From the NCBI GenBank assembly GCA_021234155.1, contig JAJEKV010000059.1, forward strand, positions 7,169,172-7,233,171: a stretch of DNA of 64,000 bases. The letters are read 5' to 3'. Origin of the DNA: Isoetes taiwanensis. Its lineage: Eukaryota > Streptophyta > Lycopodiopsida > Isoetales > Isoetaceae. Both the position numbers and the translations under genes were made by a program. Of the stretch, positions 55,086-64,000 are shown one piece after another (position 1 is the stretch's first letter; the number at the start of each line of letters is the position of its first letter). The notes below the pieces were generated by a model, which saw only the letters and a program-made list of their open reading frames with translations, was not told where the DNA came from and made no database searches.

Positions 55086-56801
55086 ATGGAATGTGAAAAG
55101 GTATTTAGAAATCTGTCAAATCAACAGCAGAGAACTATCATTGACATCATTAAGTTCCTAGGGAAAGGAAAAACAGGGAACTCAGGCAAGATAGTAACAG
55201 TGGGAGATTTTCTCGTTGATATTGGCACTATGGCGGAGAATCGACCGGTGACGAGGATGCAAAATGGTGTTCCTGCTGCAAGAATGCAAAGTCACTTAGC
55301 TCAGCCTATTCTGGACCAAATCAATGACGAGCAGAGGCGTTTGATCCAAGATCAGGAGAGGAAGAGGATACCGGAGTTCCGAGGTATGCCTAACCTCAAA
55401 CACTCTGTGATTCCTGCAAAACTGCTAGAAATGGAGCATAAAGCAGTAATAGGATGTATCCGACACGAAGGGGTCAAACTGTCTACCATTAAAAATGAAA
55501 TATGTAAAATGACCAGGGGCTTGGAGATAAATGGAATTTATTGGCTTGATTTCCCCTTCTTTGTAGTGGAGTGTGGGAATGACAGAACTATAACCCATCT
55601 GCTTAAACAAGGTACAATGTTCATGGCCAATACCCAATTTTATTTCCAGAAGTGGAATCCTAAGTTTGATCCTCAGAACCTAAGCCAACTGTTCCATCCG
55701 GCTGCGGTCTCTGTTCAAGGATTAAACCCAATCTACTGGCATGAGGATGTCCTCAAACTTCTCTTTAAGGAGGTTGGAGATTTTATAGGCTGTGAAATTA
55801 TCCCAGAAAGGGCCCCGAAAGTTTGGGTGCAACTGGATATTCTTAAGCCCATACCCAAATGTGTTGAATACTTGGATTTCTTTGACAATCCGAGGAAACT
55901 CAACCTCAATTGGTTCGGATTACCTAGTCCCTGCAATGTGTGTGGGATTAGATTACACGGGGGTGGAGTCTGTAAGGGAACATGGTCTGCAAACTCTGGG
56001 AAGGCGGAGGATTCTATTCCAGCCAACAAACCAAATAGGGGGAGCATTAAGAGAATAGAGGGTGGTGACTGGACCCCGGTCAATAACAGGAAAAATGGAA
56101 AAAAGAACACCAATGGGAATGCTCGAAGAATCCAGAAAAAGAAACAGAAGAGAGAAGAGAGCAAGAAAGCTGACTTGAAAGAAAAGGAAGACATGAGACA
56201 ACATAGAGAATGGAGGAGGAAAGAAACAAACAACAAATTGGGGAATCAGTTCAAGGTTCTTGTAAGTCCCAATTTGGGCCAAGAAATTGAACAAGAAATA
56301 TTAGATAATGGACTTGTAAGCCCCACTGGCCAAGACACAGTTTTGACTCTAGGTCAAAATGAAGATCTTATAAGCCCCATGGGCCAAGGGATTATCCAAA
56401 ACAAAGGGAAAATGAAAGCTATTGAGAATGATACTAAACTTGTGGTCACCCCTGCACACCTTCAAAGGAGCAGCACGCTTAGGATTGTTGATCCTATCTT
56501 CCCCACAGTCAATGAATACCCTGATTCCACTGACTCAGACAGGTCAACAGGAGGAACAGTTCTTTTTCAAGGGGAGAAGTCTAATGCTTCCCCCATTGCT
56601 CCTAATAAAATGGACTTCTCTTCTCCAGATAAAAAAGATGATGACCATGATCTACATGACCACACTCACCCCGGTTTTTGGTCCACTGTGGAAAACATCA
56701 GTTTTGGTAGGTCTACATGTCCTGTTTTCAAGGAATCCTACATGTGGACTTGTGGAGGTATGGTTTTGTTCGATAATAATGTTCTTTTTTCAGTGGACTA
56801 A
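55086..56801 (+). CDS. LINE-type ORF1 protein (DUF4283-like, degenerate zinc knuckle)
   Basis: A single uninterrupted 571-codon frame, the longest believable one in the window. ORF1 proteins of plant L1 elements bind their RNA. Residues about 105-290 resemble DUF4283, with YWLDFPFFVVECGNDRTITH and FYFQKWNPKFDPQNLSQLF. A Cys-rich piece follows (CNVCGIRLHGGGVC, about 297-310) in the place of the CCHC knuckle, lacking the full pattern. Next is a Lys/Arg-rich region (RRIQKKKQKREESKKADLKE) and a low-complexity tail with repeats of SPxGQ. The first Met is at 55086; Met49 (55230, MAENRPVTRMQNGV) is an equally likely start. No ORF2 endonuclease or polymerase follows, so the copy is 3' truncated or domesticated. 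Confidence 0.7.
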   Translation: MECEKVFRNLSNQQQRTIIDIIKFLGKGKTGNSGKIVTVGDFLVDIGTMAENRPVTRMQNGVPAARMQSHLAQPILDQINDEQRRLIQDQERKRIPEFRGMPNLKHSVIPAKLLEMEHKAVIGCIRHEGVKLSTIKNEICKMTRGLEINGIYWLDFPFFVVECGNDRTITHLLKQGTMFMANTQFYFQKWNPKFDPQNLSQLFHPAAVSVQGLNPIYWHEDVLKLLFKEVGDFIGCEIIPERAPKVWVQLDILKPIPKCVEYLDFFDNPRKLNLNWFGLPSPCNVCGIRLHGGGVCKGTWSANSGKAEDSIPANKPNRGSIKRIEGGDWTPVNNRKNGKKNTNGNARRIQKKKQKREESKKADLKEKEDMRQHREWRRKETNNKLGNQFKVLVSPNLGQEIEQEILDNGLVSPTGQDTVLTLGQNEDLISPMGQGIIQNKGKMKAIENDTKLVVTPAHLQRSSTLRIVDPIFPTVNEYPDSTDSDRSTGGTVLFQGEKSNASPIAPNKMDFSSPDKKDDDHDLHDHTHPGFWSTVENISFGRSTCPVFKESYMWTCGGMVLFDNNVLFSVD

Positions 56802-56864
56802 AACATCTACTGTTGTTTTGTAGTTTCCTCTATTGTGACATGTCATTTTATAATACAATCCACC

Positions 56865-57410
56865 GTAGGAAAGAATACTTGAATTTCTACATGTCTAATA
56901 ATTCTATTGTCACATGTCTTTATAGATGTAGGAAAGAATATTTGATTCTCTACATGTCCTATGCTTCCATTCACATGTCTTTATAGTAGTAGGACAGAGT
57001 ACTTTATTTACTAAAGCATTGTAGGAAAGAATACATGAATTACGACATGTGTAATACTTCTATTGTCACATGTCTTTATAGAAGTAGGAAAGAATACTTG
57101 ATTCTCTACATGTCGTATTCTTCCATGTCACATGTCTTTATAGTAGTAGGACAGAGTACTTTATTTGCAAAGGCATTGTAGGAAAGAATACATGAATTAC
57201 GACATGTGTAACAGACATACAACAGGGATGATGTAAGTAGGCAATTGTGTAATACTTCTATTGTCACATGTCTTTATAGAAGTAGGAAAGAATACTTGAT
57301 TCTCTACATGTCCTATCCTTCCATATCACGGGCCTTTATAGTGGTAGGACAGAAAGTACTTGATTTGCTACATGTGATGCACGTGCAATCCATCACATGT
57401 CCTTATACTA
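56865..57410 (+). repeat. Minisatellite, about 156-bp higher-order unit
   Basis: GTAGGAAAGAATAC begins units at 56865, 57021 and 57178. Inside each, CACATGTCTTTATAG and CTACATGTCCTA recur as sub-units of roughly 60 bp. The third unit is interrupted by about 34 bp (57211-57245). It follows the ORF1 gene by 65 bp. Confidence 0.8.
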
Positions 57411-57474
57411 GTATTCCATGTAAGACAAGTTACTTCAACTACTTCAATTACTTAACGCCTATTTTTGCATAACA

Positions 57475-57965
57475 AAACCATCAAGAATTTGATTTGTATT
57501 CCTTGAGGCGGTGCAGGAGGACGGCTGCAACAAATCCCTAAGCATTAATGTCATAGGGACGGCCTTAAAATCCTAACAATATCCTAACATTTTGGATATT
57601 GTTAGAGAAAGACTCATTAAACCATGCCTACATTTTTGCATAACAAACCATTAAGAATTGTGAGATGTATTTCTTTATGGAGGAAAGGACCATTGCAACA
57701 AATCCCCAAGCATTAAAATGGCAAGACCATGCAATATCCTAACATTATTCCCCATTTTGGATATCATTAGTGGAACACCATTAAACCGTTCCTACATCTT
57801 GGTATAATTTAGACCATTAAGAATTTGAGATGTAATTGTTTATGGGGAATAGGACCATTGCAACAAATCCCCAAGCATTATAAAATGGCAAGACTCACGC
57901 AATATCCTAACATTATCCCCCATTTTGGATATCATTAGTGGAACACCATTAAACCATGCCTATAT
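57475..57965 (+). repeat. Three-copy tandem repeat, about 160-170 bp
   Basis: ACCATTAAGAATT ... CAACAAATCCCYAAGCATTA ... TTTTGGATATCATTAG recurs three times, with CAACAAATCCC near 57528, 57698 and 57859. The last two copies are closest. Confidence 0.8.
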
Positions 57966-58024
57966 CTAGTTGGTACTAAGGTTCGCTATAGGCGATCCAA
58001 TAGTTATCCACGTCATCCAATGGT

Positions 58025-58205
58025 TTTAATTGTATCTAATTTATCTTATCCAATGGTTCTTTCTAACGATTTGCACTAAGAATCCAATGGTTCTTTGAAA
58101 ACAAGATAACTTATTGCACTTAGACGATTTGCACTAAGAATCCAATGGTTCTTTGAAAACAAGATAACTTATTGCACTTAGACAATTTGCACTAAGAATT
58201 AGAGA
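58025..58205 (+). repeat. Short tandem duplication, about 64 bp
   Basis: AAGAATCCAATGGTTCTTTG then AAAACAAGATAACTTATTGC occurs twice (near 58079 and 58137), nearly identical. Confidence 0.75.
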
Positions 58206-58303
58206 TGTAATTGTTGGAGCCATCAAGCAAAATACCCACAGCTAACACCTTAAACCTAAAAACACAAACTAGGAAAACCTTGCTTAGGAGTCATGTGCAC
58301 TGA

Positions 58304-58317
58304 AAGGTATCAGAGCT
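58304..58317 (+). promoter_or_regulatory. Primer-binding-site-like sequence (initiator tRNA-Met)
   Basis: AAGGTATCAGAGCT matches the TGGTATCAGAGC consensus used by plant LTR retrotransposons except at the first bases. No flanking LTR pair was found, so it may be the relic of a lost element or chance. Confidence 0.35.
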
Positions 58318-58546
58318 CCTCCCGCATGGTAATCCTCTAAACTAGTGGCTAGGCGTTATAGTTTGGCAGCTCCCCAATTCCAAACAATTGCATCGAATAT
58401 CTTTGTCATACTTACGCATAGGAATCCTTTAAATCGTTGACTAAGCTTCCTAAGGAGTATGGATGCAATAGAATTGACAATTCCTATTTTGAAACAGTTA
58501 ACTATCCATTTGGCACTACTTAATTTGTTTTATGTCACGGGAAATT

Positions 58547-59016
58547 ATTTTTAGTATAACAACCAACACATAACTACCATTAACATTAATTAACACAACC
58601 ATTGGGTCCAACACATTTAAATTAAAATCCCCCTTAGACCCCCTTTGGTTTGGGTGCATATTCACACGGGGGGTGACTCTAGGGCAACGAGAGATTTGTT
58701 GGATAGGCATATTCACCCCTTATTCCTTAATCTACACCGTACGTAAAGTTCCTCGTTTGTGGGGTATGCAAGTACAAAATTTGCTATACTGTATAACAAG
58801 ATTTGCAAAATACTATAAGATTTGAACCAAAATACTATATGGTGTTGATTTTGTACGTGCAAAATATAATTATAGGGGCTCTCTGCCCCACGTCAGGTGT
58901 GAATATGCACCCAAACCAAAGGGGGTCTAAGGGGATTTTAATTTAAATGTGTTGGACCCAATGGTTGTGTTAATTAATGTTAATGGTAGTTATGTGTTGG
59001 TTGTTATACTAAAAAT
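58547..59016. mobile_element. 470-bp foldback element
   Basis: Left arm 58547-58675 (ATTTTTAGTATAACAACC ... GTGCATATTCACAC) is the inverse of right arm about 58888-59016 (GTGTGAATATGCACCC ... GGTTGTTATACTAAAAAT). The arms are about 130 bp and nearly perfect, with a 210-bp centre. No coding capacity. It is a MITE-like or foldback element; the flanks show no obvious target duplication. Confidence 0.85.
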
Positions 59017-60160
59017 TTTTGGCCCCAAACCCCTAAAAAAGCAAACATCGTAAAAACATGTAAAACATGCAAAACTCCTATGATTTTCTTTCTAAAAGCA
59101 TGAAATAATCTGTGCCTTTCCACATACAAATCCTTGTGATATAAAATATCAATTTCATTGTGTTGATTAATATTATACCAATACCAATATTAATACATGA
59201 GGTAGCTAGATATCGTGGTTGTCCAAAAGATACTTCACTTTCAAGGGTTGAATACTATTTCATTAGGCATAACATGGAACCAGCCATGAACACCAACAAG
59301 ATAGGGATTACCCCTAAGATAGGAAGGGTAGTCGTCTTCTTATGCTACATGCTTTGTTATTACGAGTAGCCCACCAATGCAATTCACAATGCCTTCCCCA
59401 TCATGGAACATAATAGGGTCAACAAAATTGACTTTCCAGTTTTATAGCGGGATACATCAGCCCTCCAAAACAACGGTTCAACATAAGTTGGTCTTCTAAA
59501 GTCTACTACTGAAGCAATTAAAAGGTGTAGCTTTCTAGTTTTTCTTTCCCTTTGCTCGAACTTACTTCCATGATTCCTACCGCCGATTCGCACATTGTTC
59601 TCTCTAGGTTCCCACTTAACTAGTTATCCCTCCAATTCTTTGCAGGCTTCCACACCTGATTCAAGAGGCTCTAACCAATATTAAATTCTTTCTTCTAGAC
59701 ACCAGCATTTTTGGGTACTTTTTTAAGGCATGGTTCTCCTTGCATAAGCATTGTATAAAGAAGTGAAGATGGATGCTCCCCCTCATCAACGTCAACACAT
59801 GACTAGTTCCTATTCAAATGGTCGTGTTTAAGCAATTCAGGTAGCATGTGCAAGTGCATCTATTTAAATCTTCATCAAATACTAACGATCACTTTGGACA
59901 TGCCTCAAATCCTTGCCCTGAAGGGATTTCCTCCAATGCGCACAATGCTTCAAATGGAAAAACACCAACATATGTAGGCTATGCCTTGAAATAGCTGGTT
60001 CAATGTTACAATGCCTCAACTATACATATATTGGAAATGTAATGTAATGTATTTCTCTCGGCCAATCAAAAAACCCTTCAGGTCCATAGGTCGCAAAACA
60101 TCAAATAAATCGAGAACAATCCAGAAATTCATGCATTCCATCTTTCACAATTGCATGTCC
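59017..60160. other. Non-coding stretch
   Basis: AT-rich sequence with short unassigned frames (59160-59369 +, 59384-59593 -). No recognised repeat or gene. Confidence 0.35.
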
Positions 60161-60167
60161 ACCGAAC

Positions 60168-60380
60168 GGGCCCATGGTAGACCTTTCGAGTATTCGAACC
60201 TTGAATGTGCCTCGTGCGTTCGAGAGACACCGCATAAATGGGTAGAAGCGACTACTCATAAACGCGTCTAGACGGTTTTGCCCGGTTGGTTAAGGGCATG
60301 CATCCGGTTAGGAACGTTATGTTGCTTGGTATTTGAGCGGGTCTCGAAGTTCGAGTCTCCATGGGTGCCTATATGCATGG
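60168..60380 (+). mobile_element. SINE-like unit 1 within a direct repeat
   Basis: GGGCCCATGGTAGACC through AGGAACGTTA is repeated 300 bp downstream. It contains a tRNA-like box A (GGTTGGTTAAGGGCATG, 60284-60300) and a box B-like AGTTCGAGTCTCC (60348-60360). The spacing and sequence fit a Leu/Ser-type tRNA-derived promoter. No intact cloverleaf was found by eye. Confidence 0.5.
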
Positions 60381-60466
60381 GCATTGTGACATGGTATGAC
60401 ATAGACATGGTATAGCCTTGGATGCTCGAGGGCGAGCATAGTTCTAGTGGGAGAGGCAGTACTTCG

Positions 60467-60740
60467 GGCCCATGGTAGACCGCCGAGTATTGAACCTTGA
60501 ATGTACTGTGGGGCGTTCCGAGACACCCGGCATAAATGGGTAGAAGCGACTACTCATAAACGTCTAGACGGTTTTGCCCAGTTGGTTAAGGGCATGTCGG
60601 TTAGGAACGTTACTAGTCCATTGGGTTAGCAATTAAGAGATCTTGTGTTCAAGTCTCTGGGGGTCCGTCATATGTCATCATGGACGCTGCCAATGTGGCA
60701 TGACGTAAAAATACTATCTATCTATTTTATTTTATTTAAT
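60467..60740 (+). mobile_element. SINE-like unit 2 within a direct repeat
   Basis: Second copy of the same unit with box A (60580-60596) and box B-like TGTTCAAGTCTCTGG (60646-60660). It ends in ACTATCTATCTATTTTATTT just before the LTR element. The tail resembles that of the SINE candidate at 7985-8122. Confidence 0.55.
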
Positions 60741-60743
60741 TGT

Positions 60744-63700
60744 GACGAGCCTGCCGAGTTGACCCTCCTGGCAACTCGGGATCTTGTCAAAACTTGCGAA
60801 AACTCTTACTAGGTTTGTGTGGCAAACAGTTGAGTATGGTGAAGAATTGAATCTTCCTTGACAATTGAACTTTCATTCTTCATATTCAATGGACAAATTC
60901 TATAAACTCAATATCCATCAAGTACAATGTGAATTCACTACACAATACAATAAAATGCGGCCAGTTTTGCTCAGAATCTTCTAGCCGACCATGCTCCCCA
61001 AGCTCCATATCTATGCTTGCTTGCTACTTTGCGCACATGCATTCATGGGGTTAGTCCTCGTGGACTAAGTGGGGATCCCCGGCTGCCACTGCATGCATGG
61101 AAATACTCTGCAATTCTTGGATAAGCACAAACACAGACGGAAAATCCTACGTGAGTACAGTGCTAAGACAATGACAACATAATCCAAAGAAATATCAACA
61201 TGAACATTAGAAGCAAGACATAGTCAAAAAATACCAAACCATCATGACACATAGCTCAGGGACAATGGGAAGCTCGGCCAGCCTACATGCATGCCCGGTT
61301 AGCAGGGAGAAATGCCCGTGACTCACATTTCGAGCCCCCCATGAGTTGGTGGGGTAAAACCTCGTATCGCATACCCTTCCCCACCACGCCTGGCGGAGGA
61401 CCTCTTACCATGGAGTTCACAAGAGTTGATCCGACGTAGCAATCCCGGCCCGGAGAACTAACGCCGGTGTCACGAAAGCACAAGAATACCATAGAGAATC
61501 ACAGGATGAACATGAGCATGCCGGAGCAACCTAGGCCACCGAACCTAGAAGTCCGACCCAGGAGGTTTCAATAGACATCAAATACCAAGACAACAAATTG
61601 GACAATGCAAGACCAAGACATGTGAAGTTCATTAGAATGTTTACTATCATGTGCCTAGATTATATTGTTGCTGATGTTGTCTATACAACCCTGTCCAAGT
61701 TGAAGTAGCTAGGTTCGCGATGAAGATAATGATCGCAATCCAACACGCCGAGGAAGCCATAAGCCTAAGCTGCGTCCTTGATGTAGCTCCAATAACTATA
61801 TGCGTTCTGATCAAGGAAAGATACTAACATCTTCTATCTTCGCGCAAAACTTACCTCAAAATCATCCTCCCATGAGGAATACAACGTTCCATAATGTTTA
61901 TACTCTGAATCCATTAGCTATGATGCTCTTGATAAAATACAATGCAACAGTTTTGAAAACTTATAGTTATGCACTCGGACTAAGACTTCATGCTATAACC
62001 ACATTCAGAAACCCCCAAGCTTCACATGGCTCTCCCTTGTACTAATGTGGACCCGTCTCAATCTCAATAATCCTTAAGGTCGATGACCGCTTATTCCTAT
62101 TTCAAGATCCACATGCTTAACTTGATCTTTGAAATCCTTGATGGGGTCGTTGACGCTCTAAACGCCCCAGGCTGGGCTACTTTTCAGCATTAGCTCCATC
62201 TCCATGAGCTAAGAAAGATACTTTATCCCAATCCTTAGAATTTTACCATAGTTAGACAATTATCAAACAATGCATATTCTTACTATTATGATTATTCCGC
62301 CAAACTCTTCATGCTCCGATCTCCTCTGGCCGCTAAGCTCAAATGCAACCCAATTCCATCTATGAGGACTTAGCTTCATATTAGGATATGCAAATAAATT
62401 GAAAAAGGCAGCAAATACAAGACCAACAAAATAAAGCACAAAACCAAAATGACAAAACATATGAACACAAATGGCATTGAGAGCTTCGGGAGCCGACCGA
62501 TTTAATCTAATTACGCCTTTTTTTAAAGTTTCCATGCTGAATCGGTGCTCTTCATGTACTATTCAGCCATTCTTGCCTTAAAATCAGCCTTACAGGATAT
62601 ATTTGCAATCGTTGATTATCTTCTCTAGCCTTATGAGTCTCCAACAATTCATAATCTATCATATTTGCATGCAAAAATCATGTGCGAGACTAATCATGGC
62701 AGCTCATAGCACACCTCAATTGATCAAAAGCAAAACCCCACCTGAGAATTTCTTGGCGGATAGACCTCTGGACCCCTTGCAATTGATTGCGCCTCCAAAG
62801 ATCGTCTTCTAACTCCAAGAATCAAACCTGAAAAAAGAACATACATAGTGCAGTCAATTCTGACCCAGCATCACAATTTCTGTCATAACGTTCTCATACA
62901 GATGAGTTTCGGCCTGATCAGATCCATTCCGGAAAGCTAACTTAATGATCTTTCCAGCAAAAGAAAAATCATCTAAAAAGGATCTCGGGTCGCCGAGATA
63001 TGATGCTTCAAAAATCGGGTTCTAAAACTGCCCAGAATTGCTCCCCCGCCTTCATGCTCGCGCAACAATACTTTCTCCAAAGAGACAAAACCCTGGTCTC
63101 ATGCTGTATACATGCCATGAATATGTATATACATACATAAATATGTATATTGACCCATTAGGTGGCCGGGATGGATTCAGATCTCCCCTTCTAAAATTTA
63201 ACCCATGTCCTCATGGGTCGATCATTGATTTGGTGAAGCAATTCTCCAGCAACTTATAAAATCGATATGCAATGCCAACTTATTCACTAATTCATACCTC
63301 AACATCATCAGGAATTGTTCTCATTGCTTATATGGAGACTTCCCTCTTGAATACTTCTATAGTAACCACAAAGCCTCTAAATACTACTCCTCCTCTTGAG
63401 GATAGCACTTCTAAATCTCCGTAATCCACGGATCATAATGTCAACATCCAAAGATCCAACATTGCTCTGATACCAACCAGACGAGCCTGCGAGTTGACCC
63501 TCCCCCGCTTTCGGGATCTTGTCAAAACTTGCGAAAACTCTTACTAGGTTTGTGTGGCAAGCGGTTGAGTATGGTGAAGAATTGAATCTTCCTTGACAAT
63601 TGAACTTTCATTCTTCATATTCAATGGACAAATTCTATAAACTCAATATCCATCAAGTACAATGTGAATTCACTACATAATACAATAAAATGCAGCAGTT

Positions 63701-64000
63701 TTGCTCAGAATCTTCTAGCGCGACCATGCTCCCAAGCTCCATATCTATGCTTGCTTGCTACTTCACTGCACATGCATTCACTGGGGTTAGTCCTCGTGAC
63801 TAAGTGGGGATCCCTGGCTGCCACTGCATGCATGGAAATACTCTGCAATTCTTGGATAAGCACAAACACAGACGGAAAATCCTACGTGAGTACAGTGCTA
63901 AGACAATGACAACATAATCCAAAGAAATATCAACATGAACATTAGAAGCAAGACATAGTCAAAAAATACCAAACCATCATGACACATAGCTCAGGGACAA
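60744..64000 (-). mobile_element. Non-autonomous LTR retrotransposon, extends past the window end
   Basis: Direct repeats at 60744-61265 and 63480-64000 are almost identical (GACGAGCCTG ... CTCAGGGACAA). The second is cut by the window edge, so the LTR is at least 520 bp. On the minus strand TGGTATCAGAGC (63464-63475) lies a few bases inside the 63480 LTR. It is an exact match to the initiator-Met-tRNA primer site, fixing the orientation as minus. The internal region is only about 2.2 kb and I find no gag or pol motifs, as in TRIM/LARD-type elements. Small LTR differences suggest a recent insertion. Confidence 0.85.
61270..63460 (-). other. Internal region of the LTR element, no coding signal
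   Basis: Mixed-composition DNA with short frames only. It lacks protease, reverse transcriptase or integrase motifs on either strand. Near 63115-63150 there is a TATATACATA run. Confidence 0.5.

Noticed and set aside
55733-56294. Minus-strand frames of 113-167 codons
   Set aside because: Antisense to the intact ORF1-like gene.
56865-57965. Possible CRISPR-like array
   Set aside because: The repeats are long, contiguous and nested, without unique spacers, and the genome is eukaryotic. They are minisatellites.
60280-60370. Functional tRNA gene
   Set aside because: Box A and B words are present, but no consistent cloverleaf or paired acceptor stem is visible, and the unit is part of a direct repeat. 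A SINE fits better.

Overview
The window looks like nuclear DNA of a land plant with a transposon-rich, AT-rich genome. It holds a plastid-type triose-phosphate translocator with many short GT-AG introns, plus fragments of plant families: PPR, SOQ1-like HAD domain, Mediator MED33, CHX antiporter and transaldolase. There are no bacterial operons, rRNA genes or canonical tRNA genes. A seed-free plant such as a fern is plausible, but the sequence alone does not settle this.

Only one host gene looks complete: a 12-exon, 420-residue triose-phosphate/phosphate translocator at 3208-5356 (+). Its single flaw is a local shift near the C-terminus. Every other host-gene match is partial or broken: transaldolase C-terminal half (11.7-12.0 kb, +), MED33 pieces interleaved with SOQ1 HAD exons (19.3-22.2 kb, -), a PPR pseudogene (25.3-26.1 kb, +) and a CHX C-terminus (37.9-38.3 kb, -).

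The centre appears to be a nested transposon block. CACTA-type ends face each other at 27531 and 40603. Between them sits a second TIR-bounded unit (30839-37895). It carries remnants of a putative DDE-like transposase on one strand. On the other strand it carries an FCP1-like HAD phosphatase, an AT-hook protein and a coiled-coil protein. This is the most unusual object here. Around it lie Helitron Rep/Pif1 remnants (27.1 and 43.2-43.8 kb) and a 1.77-kb element with long TIRs (40.7-42.5 kb).

From 44 kb onward non-LTR retrotransposon debris dominates. There are three reverse-transcriptase fragments, two of which share a 3' tail followed by different microsatellites, and one long intact ORF1-like gene (55.1-56.8 kb). 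A 1.6-kb polypyrimidine tract, several minisatellites, a 470-bp foldback element, tRNA-derived SINEs and a non-autonomous LTR element (60.7 kb to the end) complete this part.

Many otherwise convincing frames are interrupted by one-base differences in homopolymer runs, including the translocator. This could be real decay or assembly error. It matters for reading every 'pseudogene' call below.
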